A DNA stretch of 20,567 bases from IMG/VR virus record IMGVR_UViG_3300025264_000147, positions 1-20,567 of that record. One strand, given 5' to 3'. The notes under the pieces were generated by a model. The model was not told the DNA's origin. It did no database searches and saw nothing but the letters and a program-made list of their open reading frames with translations. Shown piece after piece: positions 8,566 through 17,400 of this stretch (position 1 is the stretch's first letter; every line of letters starts with the position of its first letter). The stretch is from a virus. The translations under genes and the position numbers were made by a program.

Positions 8566-10449
8566 TTATCTAATCCCATCCTGCTGCATACTTAATCGAA
8601 CAGATCCCCATCTCCATGATGTATTAGCAGCATCACACGAAACCCTTACTCTCCCCTGCCTTCCTCTTGCTCGTAAATCTATTTTACTTGTACTCTTGGT
8701 AATTGAGAATGGTCCTTTCTCCGTTTCCTGTTCACTATCTGGAAATTGTTTTGTCGTAATGGAAAACTTTATTGTTCCATCATTCAAAGTCATATCTGGA
8801 ATTAGCCGATCAAGAAACATTAATTGATTACCGTCCTCTATATCAAAATCTGCTGATTCAATGAAGGATGATATAGCTTCTCCATTGGCTGTAAATACTC
8901 CATCAGGTTCGTTATTATATATATTATTTCCATTTACACTCACCCCTGTAGTAATCGTATTTCCAAATACTGTTTTATCATTAAAGGTGGTAAACAGGGT
9001 ACTTCCATAAGTCCAGTAGTTTTCATCTGGACTCCATATTACATAAGAATCACATTCACCTGAATCATCAGTGGAAGGATATAACCATATTACTTCTTTA
9101 AACTCAGAATTAATACCAGCAAAGATCTTATCTTTATTATCTAAATCAAGACGATCAAATATAAACCTTCTTACTGTACAATCCAGAGTTCTTACTTGTC
9201 CATCAAATACATAGAAGTTATCAAATCCCATCCATACAGTACGACCATCATAATCTACTGCTGCATGAGGAGCAATCAATCCACAGTTTGTTCCCATCTG
9301 TGTAAACTTAAATGTAAAAGGTGGTCCGACAAAAGTCTGTAACCAAAGTGAATTATCAGTCCATACATTAATTGCATTTCTGGAACGTACTCCTCCGACA
9401 ATCCTTGTTCCATCTGTCAGTTGTACCTCTCCTGATGTGGAACTAACAGAAGGAACCCAGTTTGTATAATCTTCCTGATTGGCCCATCGTACTGTCATGG
9501 GATCATATGTTCCACTTGGAGAAGCTGTTGTACCGAATTGATTAGATCCCAGAGCAATAGCATGTCTATCATTGGGAGAAACAATTACTGCATCTACTGT
9601 GGTGGGTGTTGAGTTGGTAGCACCAGATACTTTTGCTGCTCGTATGGGAGTGGTGGAAGCATCAACATCAAAGAAATAAATAGATCCCTTTCTTCTGTTT
9701 GCCAGAACATCTTCTCCCCAGTTATCCAGACTCCATTGAGTAATCTCACTTTGAAAATTTGTAGAGTCGGCAGAAGCAGGTTCACTATATGCTCTTGCTC
9801 CTGCTGTACTTGTTCCAGCCAACCATCCAGCAGCACCATATCCAAAACCAGTGGCAGCACCAGATACTCCTCTAAAGAGTATATAATGTATTGTTGCCTG
9901 ACTTGCACTATTTTGTGCAGCACTTGCTGTAGTATCTACATCAAAGGCAAATACATTATCACTAACTACACTAACTGTAAAAATATTTGTACCCAGTATT
10001 ATATTCCCACCTATGGTTACACCCCCACTTGGACCTGAAACACTGGTAAAGAATACAAGATCTCCTGTTGATCTACCATGTGCAGTAGCACTTACTGTTA
10101 CTTTAGTGGCTGATAAGGCTACGGTAAATGCATTCTGAAGTGTTACGGAAGAAGATACAGGAGTTATATCCGTTATCGTATCTCCATCATGTTCATATAA
10201 CTTTTGAGGAGTGCCAAACATTGCTCTTTTAATTTGATCATTATCCGACCATGTAATTAAATCACGAGCAGTACCATCAAATGTGGCAGATACTTTTACT
10301 TCGTACCCTCCTACATTCTGTGGTCTACCAGCCCTAAATCTTACCCTGTCCGTATCATACCAAGAACCTTCCTCTGCATACTGAGTAGATTCCCTTCTAA
10401 TACCGGGAGTAAAGTTTAGCTTTACAAGTTTTGCATTTGATGATGACAT
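8566..10449 (-). CDS. P22 gp10-like tail hub / packaged DNA stabilisation protein (627 aa)
   Basis: The N-terminus, LNFTPGIRRESTQYAEEGSW (11-30) followed by DTDRVRFRAGRPQNVGGYE, is the typical start of gp10-like proteins of podoviruses. Next come an ITWSDNDQIKRAMFGTPQKL segment and, at about 100-190, an inserted beta-rich module with ATAHGRSTGDLVFF. The conserved propeller-like core follows: NVWTDNSLWLQTFVGPPFTF, GLIAPHAAVDYDGRTVWMGF and YVIWSPDENYWTYGS. In P22, gp10 joins the gp4 ring and closes the portal channel, with trimers of the tailspike attached around it. P22 gp10 is about 470 aa, so this one is longer, partly through the inserted module. It follows the second tail fibre after two bases. 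A gp4-like protein is present at 17906-18580, which strengthens the call. Confidence 0.85.
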   Translation of the reverse strand: MSSSNAKLVKLNFTPGIRRESTQYAEEGSWYDTDRVRFRAGRPQNVGGYEVKVSATFDGTARDLITWSDNDQIKRAMFGTPQKLYEHDGDTITDITPVSSSVTLQNAFTVALSATKVTVSATAHGRSTGDLVFFTSVSGPSGGVTIGGNIILGTNIFTVSVVSDNVFAFDVDTTASAAQNSASQATIHYILFRGVSGAATGFGYGAAGWLAGTSTAGARAYSEPASADSTNFQSEITQWSLDNWGEDVLANRRKGSIYFFDVDASTTPIRAAKVSGATNSTPTTVDAVIVSPNDRHAIALGSNQFGTTASPSGTYDPMTVRWANQEDYTNWVPSVSSTSGEVQLTDGTRIVGGVRSRNAINVWTDNSLWLQTFVGPPFTFKFTQMGTNCGLIAPHAAVDYDGRTVWMGFDNFYVFDGQVRTLDCTVRRFIFDRLDLDNKDKIFAGINSEFKEVIWLYPSTDDSGECDSYVIWSPDENYWTYGSTLFTTFNDKTVFGNTITTGVSVNGNNIYNNEPDGVFTANGEAISSFIESADFDIEDGNQLMFLDRLIPDMTLNDGTIKFSITTKQFPDSEQETEKGPFSITKSTSKIDLRARGRQGRVRVSCDAANTSWRWGSVRLSMQQDGIR

Positions 10450-10451
10450 AA

Positions 10452-11393
10452 TTATCTATCAAAATCCTTTAATACAACTGCATCAATAGTAGTAGCACTT
10501 CTAGCATTATATACTAACATATCAACATCACTTGCTCCTGTACTTAAAGTAGGAACAGTAGCAGATACAAATTGCCATGCAGTATTATATCCTAATGTTC
10601 TACTGCCTGTACTATCTTGTATAAAATATATACTTCCTCCTTGTCCTACTGTACAATTAGTAGGAGCTTTTAAAGTACGATTACCTCCAAGTGTAACAAG
10701 GAAGTTATTTGCCAAGGCAAAGTTTACACTGATACAAGCAGCATCTGTTACAGTTACAATAGCATTATAAGCTCTTGCATTTGCCCCTATAATTAAATTA
10801 CCGGGAGTACTGGCAGAAGCTCCTACAATATATTTAGTTCCTATTAAGGAAACATTGGCAGAAGTAGATACTCTAAGATAACGTATATCGGCAAGAGAAG
10901 TGTCAGGAACATTGGTAGTACACACTCCTATATCTGCACTGGCTGCTGTACCAAGATTAAATCCTGTTGCATTTAAAGAATATACAGACGTACCATCACA
11001 GATAACTAATCCTACTGCACCTAATGGTACATCATATCCATCACCACTGGCTGTTTTTATTTTAACAATATCAGAGGCTGTAGTATTGGCTGATACCTTA
11101 TTATTAATTACATAACTTTTAGAATTAGCAGGTATTACTAAAGATATAGTATTATTTGCTCCACCTACTGATCCTTTCAATTCCAAGAAAGCAGATCGTG
11201 GAACATCAGCACCACCTTGTACTGCTGATAAAGTTACCGTAGCTGCTGATCCAATTGATACAGTAGTATAGGAAGCAATTGCATCATCGACAAGACTGAT
11301 GACCTGATCATTAAGAACAGTTCCCCACGTATTAGGATTATCACCATCCCCTTGTTTTGTCAGTCTTATATTTGAAGTGTACGTTGATGCCAT
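10452..11393 (-). CDS. Second tail fibre protein, shares C-terminal domain with the large fibre (313 aa)
   Basis: The N-terminus, SNIRLTKQGDGDNPNTWGTV (7-26) then LNDQVISLVDDAIA, is the virion-attachment-type start seen in many phage fibre proteins. The middle is Thr/Ser/Ala-rich and beta-strand-rich. Residues about 228-313 (NFLVTLGGNRTLKAPTNC, GQGGSIYFIQDSTGSRTL, TAWQFVSATVPTLSTG) match the last ~90 residues of the 1066-aa fibre in order and spacing, so the two proteins share a terminal domain. TAGGAGAAGAAAATG gives a strong ribosome site. It lies directly before the gp10-like hub gene. I infer a tail appendage that touches the host or partners the long fibre. Confidence 0.8.
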   Translation of the reverse strand: MASTYTSNIRLTKQGDGDNPNTWGTVLNDQVISLVDDAIASYTTVSIGSAATVTLSAVQGGADVPRSAFLELKGSVGGANNTISLVIPANSKSYVINNKVSANTTASDIVKIKTASGDGYDVPLGAVGLVICDGTSVYSLNATGFNLGTAASADIGVCTTNVPDTSLADIRYLRVSTSANVSLIGTKYIVGASASTPGNLIIGANARAYNAIVTVTDAACISVNFALANNFLVTLGGNRTLKAPTNCTVGQGGSIYFIQDSTGSRTLGYNTAWQFVSATVPTLSTGASDVDMLVYNARSATTIDAVVLKDFDR

Positions 11394-11398
11394 TTTCT

Positions 11399-11405
11399 TC
11401 TCCTA
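11399..11405 (-). promoter_or_regulatory. Stop codon fused to Shine-Dalgarno (TAGGAGA)
   Basis: The TAG stop of the secreted-protein gene (11405-11403) is also the first bases of TAGGAGA, the ribosome site for the second fibre gene starting at 11393, five bases downstream. Termination and re-initiation are therefore physically coupled. Confidence 0.65.
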
Positions 11406-11759
11406 CTTAAAATATGGGTTCTTATCATAGGGAACACTCATCTCTCCTCCAAGAAGTCCACATGTTACTTTATCTGGAAAAGATAGCATAAATAACCACC
11501 TTCCAGAATTTTGATTTAAAAACAATTCCGAAAGATTTCCATTCTTATCTATTCCCCACCAAACTTTAACTACTTGTAACCTATCTTTTAAATCTTGATA
11601 TACCAAATTACTATGAGAACACATCATATTCTTTTGAAACATACGAGGAAAAATCTGTGTTTGATCTGGCATACTCTCTTGTGCATTTGTATTAGATGCA
11701 AAAGTAAAAATTACTCCTAAACAAATAATTGCAAATATAGTTATCAATAAAGTTTTCAT
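11403..11759 (-). CDS. Small secreted (periplasmic) protein with signal peptide (118 aa)
   Basis: The first 26 residues are a clear signal peptide: MKT, a hydrophobic core LLITIFAIICLGVIFTF, and a cleavage site after NTNA before QES. The mature part is about 92 aa with two cysteines (47 and 100) placed to form a disulphide. It has a WWGIDKNGNLSELFLNQNSG stretch (67-86) followed by GRWLFMLSFPDKVTCGL. This 'G-x-NG-x-x-x-LF ... G-x-W ... P-x-G/K-x-x-C' layout resembles small secreted proteins I associate with alphaproteobacteria and their phages, but I cannot name the family. It starts in an ATGA overlap after the 184-aa gene, with AGAGGAAC upstream. A protein exported from the infected cell inside a tail gene cluster suggests action on the host surface, such as superinfection exclusion. 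This role is speculative. Confidence 0.75.
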   Translation of the reverse strand: MKTLLITIFAIICLGVIFTFASNTNAQESMPDQTQIFPRMFQKNMMCSHSNLVYQDLKDRLQVVKVWWGIDKNGNLSELFLNQNSGRWLFMLSFPDKVTCGLLGGEMSVPYDKNPYFK

Positions 11760-12310
11760 CTGTTCCTCTTATAATGTTCTATACTTGTACTATCAGGCCA
11801 TACATTATATTGTTCACCTTCATTAAAAATTTCTGAATGTACTACTTTAAATTCATCTAAAGTATTACAATTATCTATAGCAGTACATATTGTATTACAA
11901 AAAGTACGAATAGAAGCAACATATTGTATTACATCATTTGGAATTGCTTGTGTATTATCATATACATATCTTTGAGTTAACCATGCAAAATATTGAATCT
12001 GTCTATATGCTTCATGGTCTGTTGCTGCTTTACTATTTATCTTTAAGTCTGATAAATCTTTTTCAGTTATCGTAAAATCTTCATCAACTGTTTCTTCACT
12101 TGCATTCCACGTATAAGAAGAAGATCCCATATCATAAAAATTAGTATCTGGTGAAGTCTTTCTTTTCACATCATAAATATGAATTCTTTTCTTTTCTTCT
12201 TTTGTATACATGGTAAACATATTAGATGGATATCTTACATTATCCAATATAATAGATTTAGGACTATAATATATTTCTTCTACTGTTCCATCTTTAACTA
12301 AAGCCCACAT
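11756..12310 (-). CDS. Hypothetical phage protein, possible fibre-assembly type (184 aa)
   Basis: The N-terminus, MWALVKDGTVEEIYYSPKSI followed by a YPSNMFTMYTKEEKKRIHIYD segment, resembles proteins placed after fibre genes in marine phages. These have an 'MWA-V-DG-V-EI ... YP..F...' beta-rich start that I associate with fibre assembly or accessory roles. The second half is helical, with YRQIQYFAWLTQRYVYDNTQ (101-120), and has four cysteines or near neighbours. No membrane segment is seen. It begins with a TAGGAGT ribosome site and overlaps the secreted-protein gene by four bases (ATGA). It is low in G+C (27-33% in sampled lines), like the two genes around it. The function is not known. Confidence 0.7.
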   Translation of the reverse strand: MWALVKDGTVEEIYYSPKSIILDNVRYPSNMFTMYTKEEKKRIHIYDVKRKTSPDTNFYDMGSSSYTWNASEETVDEDFTITEKDLSDLKINSKAATDHEAYRQIQYFAWLTQRYVYDNTQAIPNDVIQYVASIRTFCNTICTAIDNCNTLDEFKVVHSEIFNEGEQYNVWPDSTSIEHYKRNR

Positions 12311-12315
12311 TTTTA

Positions 12316-12322
12316 ACTCCTA
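12316..12322 (-). promoter_or_regulatory. Stop codon fused to Shine-Dalgarno (TAGGAGT)
   Basis: The TAG stop of the glycosyltransferase gene (12322-12320) forms the start of TAGGAGT, five bases before the ATG of the 184-aa gene. It is the same design as at 11399-11405. Confidence 0.65.
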
Positions 12323-13276
12323 TTTATATTTTATTTCTAAATCTTGTTTAATACTTTTAAAAGGATCTAACCAAGTTCCATATTTTTGTTGTCTATATAA
12401 AGTTACACTATCATAATAAGGAGACTTATTTCCCGGTAATGCCCATATATAATAAGATAATACTGGAACTATAATCCATGTTTCAATTCCCATTGCTGCT
12501 GATAAATGTGCAACACTTGTACAGGAAGAAATAACAAGTTCACATTCACTAATTGATTTTCTAGTAGTTTGCCAATCATCTAACGAAGCCTGTTTCATCC
12601 ATTCTGGTTTTAATTCTGTATCTTTATCTCTTTGTAATGAAACACAATCATATCCTTTAACTGCATCAAATAATAAATTAGCTGGAAAATATCTATGTTG
12701 CTCATGTTCAAATTTTGGATTACCACTCCATCTTACTCCTATTCTTCCTGGTATAGTATCAGCAGTACGAGAAATATAGGGAGTTCCTTTTAAATCTTTA
12801 TATTCATAACCTAAAGCTACTATTGAAGACATTGAAGGAAGCCAGTAATCGTGATAGACTTTACAAGCAACATCATGTTGTACTACTGCAAACTCTTCTG
12901 CAAAAATTGATGCTATTTCTGTTGAACAAGAAATTATAACACGATTCTCCAATTCTTTTAAATCAAAAGCAAATCTATAACTTTTTATTTGATCTCCTAT
13001 TCCTCCTTCTAAACTTAATAAAACTGTTCCAGATTCTTTATTCCAAATAGGTTGTTTAGATCCTATATGTCTATTTCCAAATACATTTTCAAATCTACCT
13101 TTATCTAATAATTTATGTCCTTCCAATAATTTACCTTGACGTAATAAATACCAACCTCGATTAAATGCTGCACGATTACAAGTTGGAGTCTCTTCCTTTA
13201 ATTGTTGAGCAATCAACCAACCCTTTTTAAAATCACCATGAATACCTGCATCAAGTTGTTCATCTAATTTTCCCAT
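12320..13276 (-). CDS. GT9-like (heptosyltransferase-type) glycosyltransferase with TPR-like N-terminus (318 aa)
   Basis: Residues about 10-60 look like one or two TPR-type helical hairpins (CNRAAFNRGWYLLRQGKLLE). SLEGGIGDQIKSYRFAFDL (88-106) corresponds to the Gly-rich 'GG-x-GD' loop of family 9 glycosyltransferases. RIGVRWSGNPKFEHEQHRYF (178-197) resembles the central 'G-x-x-W-x-G-x-x-x-x-x-D/H-x-x-R' donor-site motif. SISECELVISSCTSVAHLSA (241-260) resembles the 'D-L-V-I-x-x-D-S-A-x-x-H-x-A-x-A-x-G' motif, with Ser-Cys in place of Asp-Ser. Bacterial GT9 enzymes transfer heptose or similar sugars to LPS. TPR fusions of this type are frequent in marine bacteria and phages. The substrate here is unknown. 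It is embedded in tail genes, so it may modify fibres or the host surface. G+C is low (20-35% in sampled lines). Confidence 0.8.
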   Translation of the reverse strand: MGKLDEQLDAGIHGDFKKGWLIAQQLKEETPTCNRAAFNRGWYLLRQGKLLEGHKLLDKGRFENVFGNRHIGSKQPIWNKESGTVLLSLEGGIGDQIKSYRFAFDLKELENRVIISCSTEIASIFAEEFAVVQHDVACKVYHDYWLPSMSSIVALGYEYKDLKGTPYISRTADTIPGRIGVRWSGNPKFEHEQHRYFPANLLFDAVKGYDCVSLQRDKDTELKPEWMKQASLDDWQTTRKSISECELVISSCTSVAHLSAAMGIETWIIVPVLSYYIWALPGNKSPYYDSVTLYRQQKYGTWLDPFKSIKQDLEIKYK

Positions 13277-13277
13277 A

Positions 13278-14432
13278 CTATCTTACACCAAAACTCCAAT
13301 CATAACCTGCACTAACAGCCCTCCAATCTGACTCAGACCCAACTTGATTTGGAGAACTAAGAAAAGCTGTTGTATTTCCAAGACCTAATTGACCACCATC
13401 ATTTCTTCCCCATGTCCATAAAGTTCCTGTTTCTCCATCTCCAGAATCTCTGATACCAATACAATGCCCTCCTCCTATTTGAATATCTATCCAATCAGAA
13501 CTATCTCCTATTTGAATAGGAGAAGAATAAGAACCTCCTGCACCTGAAGAACTTGTTGCAAGCATTCCATTATAATTATAACCCCATCCCCAAATTGTTT
13601 CATCAGTTTTTAACACTACAACAGTATATCCATTAGACCCAAGAGCAGTTATTTTTGACCAATCTGTTAAGGAACCAACTTGAACAAATGTTCTCCTATT
13701 AGTTGTAGTTCCATCTCCATTTACTCCACCACCACCATTGCCGGTTGAATACATAGCACCTCCTGCAATGGCAAAAGAATTATCGGCAGCACATCGACAA
13801 CTTGTCCAATTTGTAGCCGATCCAATTTGAACAGGGGAACTAGAGGTAACCCAATCTTGTCCATTAGCTTCCCTACCACCCCATGTAAATAACTTTCCAT
13901 CACGAATACCCATACCAGTATTCTTTCCTATTCCCGTATCAGTCCAGCCTGTATCAGAACCTACTTGCACTGGAGATGAATAGTTTGTTTTATCACCCAA
14001 ACCTAATTGAGCAGAATAATTTCCTCCCCATACCCAAAGAGTTCCATCAGTTTTTACAGCAAGAACTCCTTGAGAACCAGTGAGTCTATCCCAATCTGTT
14101 AAGGAACCAACCTGCACTGGAGAGGAATAATCTGTTAAATTCCCAACTCCCATTTCTCCATATGTTTGGTTTCCTGTTGCCCATGTAGTATTGTCAGCTT
14201 TAACAAAATGATTAGTGGCATCTCCTGGTGACATTATTCCATTCTGAATATTTAATCCTCCTGCCCAATCCGTTAATGTACCAACTTGAACCGGAGATGA
14301 TCTATTGGTAGTGTCACCAAGACCTAGTTCACCACTACCATTAAGGCCCCATGCATATAAAGAAAATCCAGCACCACCAGAAGTAGCAGCAGCAGCAGCA
14401 CCAGCTAATAAAGCATTTTGAAATATACCCAT
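13278..14432 (-). CDS. RCC1-repeat beta-propeller protein, seven repeats (384 aa)
   Basis: A short hydrophobic start (MGIFQNALLAGAAAAATSGG) precedes seven RCC1-type repeats. Each ends in a 'S-P-x-Q-V/I-G-x-x-x-D/N-W' element, at about 46-56, 104-114, 153-163, 199-209, 248-258, 305-314 and 361-370. Repeats 1, 3, 6 and 7 show the classical W-G-x-N-x-x-G-Q/E-L-G core (LYAWGLNGSGELGLGD at 25-40; LWTWGRNDGGQLGLGN at 338-353). Repeats 4 and 5 are degenerate. The final SFGVR strand would close the ring with the first repeat. Seven repeats make one full propeller. In eukaryotes RCC1 is a chromatin-bound GEF, but bacterial and phage RCC1 proteins are usually surface or binding proteins. The gene couples by TAATG to the long fibre, so a tail or host-binding role is the best inference. 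Confidence 0.9.
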   Translation of the reverse strand: MGIFQNALLAGAAAAATSGGAGFSLYAWGLNGSGELGLGDTTNRSSPVQVGTLTDWAGGLNIQNGIMSPGDATNHFVKADNTTWATGNQTYGEMGVGNLTDYSSPVQVGSLTDWDRLTGSQGVLAVKTDGTLWVWGGNYSAQLGLGDKTNYSSPVQVGSDTGWTDTGIGKNTGMGIRDGKLFTWGGREANGQDWVTSSSPVQIGSATNWTSCRCAADNSFAIAGGAMYSTGNGGGGVNGDGTTTNRRTFVQVGSLTDWSKITALGSNGYTVVVLKTDETIWGWGYNYNGMLATSSSGAGGSYSSPIQIGDSSDWIDIQIGGGHCIGIRDSGDGETGTLWTWGRNDGGQLGLGNTTAFLSSPNQVGSESDWRAVSAGYDWSFGVR

Positions 14433-17400
14433 TATGCATATGCCTGTGAAATAATAGCCTGAATATCTCCACCTACACCATCGGAAGATGCAGATACAAC
14501 TATGTAGTCTAATCTATCTACTGCATTATCATCTGTAGATAAGGTAGGATCAGTCCCACCTATAAATTTCCAATCAGCATTATAAGCCATCGTACCACTA
14601 CCTCCATCTTGAACTAAGAAAATACTTCCTGTTTGACCTGTTCTACATCCTGTAGGTTTAGCCAATGTATGTGCTGCCGTTACAGATGTAGAAAAGTTTT
14701 GTGCTGTACCAAATGCAAGAGATACAGAAGTTATACCATTAATAGCTGTGGCACATACAACGGCTGCTGCACTCTTGGTAAGTTGAAGTTGTCCTTCCAA
14801 ACTACAATTACCAGATACTCTGACTGTACCAAGGAATCCTGCATTTCCTGTTATTGTAGCTGTACCAAGTAAATTCGTAGCTCCTCCCACACTTAATGCA
14901 CCAGCTATACTGGCAGCACCTCCTATGGTGGTAGTACCTCCAACTGTCAGATTACCTACCAGTATCGAATTACCAGAGACACATACATCATCGTCAAATT
15001 CTGCTTTACCAGCTACTGTTAATGTACTTAGTAAATTAACTGCACCTCCTACACTTAATGCACCAGCTATACTTGTAGCACCTCCTATGGTAGTTGTACC
15101 ACCTACAGCTAAGTTACCTACTAGTATCGTATTCCCTGAGACACATACGTCATCATCAAATTCTGCTTTACCTACAACAGTTACTGTACCAAGGAAATTA
15201 GCAGCCCCTCCTACACTAAGAGCACCAGCAATACTAGTTGCTCCTCCTATGGTAGTTGTACCTCCAACTGTCAGATTACCTACAAGTATCGTATTACCTG
15301 ATACACAAACATCGTCATCAAACTCAGCTTTACCAACTATAGTAGCAGTACCACCAACTCCAAGATTTCCTGTAAGAGTTGTATTACCAGCTATGGTAAC
15401 AGTACTGGCAAAATGAGCAGCACCTCCAACACTTAATGCTCCTGCTATACTTACAGCACCACCAATTGTAGTAGTACCTCCTACTGTTAGATTACCGACA
15501 AGTATAGAGTTACCAGAGACACAAACATCATCATCAAATTCTGCTTTGCCTACAACTGTAAATGTACCACCAACTCCAAGATTGGCAGTAAGAGTTGTAT
15601 TACCAACTATTGTTGCAGTACCACCTACAAATAAATTTCCACCTACTGTAGCATTACCAACTGATATATTACCTTCAATTGCAACAGGAACATTACTAAG
15701 ATTAGCACCATCACCATAAAAGGCAGAGGCACATACTCTAGCATTTGCAGCTTGTACATTTGTACCTGCAATTGTTACAGTACTGGCAAAGTTAGCTGCA
15801 CCTCCAACACTAAGAGCACCAGCAATACTTGCAGCCCCTCCTATAGTTGTTGTACCTCCAACTGTTAAATTACCTACAAGTATAGAGTTACCAGAGACAC
15901 AAACATCGTCATCAAATTCAACCTTGGATGCAAATGTAGCTGCACCACCTACACCTAATGTACCTGTAAGAGTTGTGTTACCAGCTATGGTTACTGTACT
16001 TGCAAAGTGTGCAGCACCACCTACGGATAATGTACTGGCAAGACTTACTGCACCTGCAACAGTAACTGTACTTGCAAAATGTGCAGCACCTCCAACACTA
16101 AGAGCACCAGCAATACTAACTGCTCCTCCTATTGTAGTAGTACCACCTACAGTTAAATTACCAACAAGAATAGTATTACCAGAGACACATACGTCATCGT
16201 CAAACTCAGCTTTACCTGCCACTGTTACCGTACCAAGTAAATTCGTATTACCTCCAACACTAAGAGCACCACCAATACTGGCAGCACCTGCTACTGTTGC
16301 TGTACCTCCTACAGCCAGATTACCAACTAGGACTGTATTACCAGATACACATACGTCATCGTCAAACTCAACCTTGGCAGCAAAGGTAGCAATACCTGTT
16401 TGTGCCAATGTCCCACCAAGAGATGTATTACCTGCTACATCAAGAGTACTTGCTAATGATGTTGCTCCTGATACACGAACCGTACCAAGAAAACCAGTAG
16501 CTCCTGATACAGTAGCTGTACTCAGGAAATTAACAGCACCACCTACACTAAGAGTACCACCAATCGTAGCATTACCTGTTATACGTAAAGCTGAAACAGA
16601 AGTAGCACCAGTAGCTGGAACATTTGTCAGATTAGAACCATCTCCATAAAAAGCAGAAGCACAAACTTTAGCATTAGCTGCCTGTATGCCAGTACCAGCT
16701 ATGGTAACAGTTCCTGTTATATTGAGATTTCCACCTAAAGATGTATTACCTACAACGGATAAAGCTCCTCCTACACCAAGAGAATCTGCCATTGTAACGG
16801 CTCCAGCTATGGTGACTGTATTTGCCACATTCAATGTACTGGCAAGAGATACTGCACCTCCTACATTCAAAGTACTGGCAAGACTAGTTGCTCCTGCTAC
16901 AGTTACAGTACCAAGTAGATTAGTAGCTCCACCTACAGAAAGAGCACCAGCAACACTGACGGCTCCTCCTATAGTAGTTGTTCCACCTATGTTAACATTA
17001 CCAGATACAGATACATTTGTTTTAAATGTACCAGCACCTGAAACTGTTACGGTACTTGCAAAAGTAGCTGCACCTGTTCCTTTAAATGTACCACTTACGG
17101 ATACATTACCAGCTACATCCAAGGTACTTCCCAGACTTACTGCACCTGTAATAGTTGTGGTTCCACCTACTGCAAGATTCCCTACAAGTATAGTATTACC
17201 ACTTACACATACGTCATCGTCAAATTCTACTTTACTTACAAATTGAGAAGTTCCACTTACATAGGCATTTCCAACTACGGATATATTACCTACACATACA
17301 TTCCCACCTACACTAGCATCAACTCCTGATAAATTAGATCCATCTCCATAAAAAGCAGAGGCACATACTTTAGCATTAGCTGCCTGTACATTTGCACCAG

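Noticed and set aside
9594-9923. Minus-strand 109-codon frame within the gp10-like gene
   Set aside because: It is an out-of-frame shadow of a gene with strong family motifs; no ribosome site.
11720-11759. Lipoprotein signal in the secreted protein
   Set aside because: The cysteine at residue 13 is inside the hydrophobic core and lacks an L-x-G/A-C lipobox; a normal signal peptidase I site after NTNA fits better.
14925-17246. Long plus-strand open frames of 163, 241 and 186 codons opposite the fibre gene
   Set aside because: They are mirror images of the fibre repeats. The products are low-complexity Pro/Thr/Leu/Ala chains created by the repeat codons, with no ribosome sites and no family resemblance.
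14820-17300. CRISPR-like array of regularly spaced repeats
   Set aside because: Repeat units are coding, in one open frame, with silent substitutions and uneven spacing, and no short palindromic direct repeat with unique spacers.
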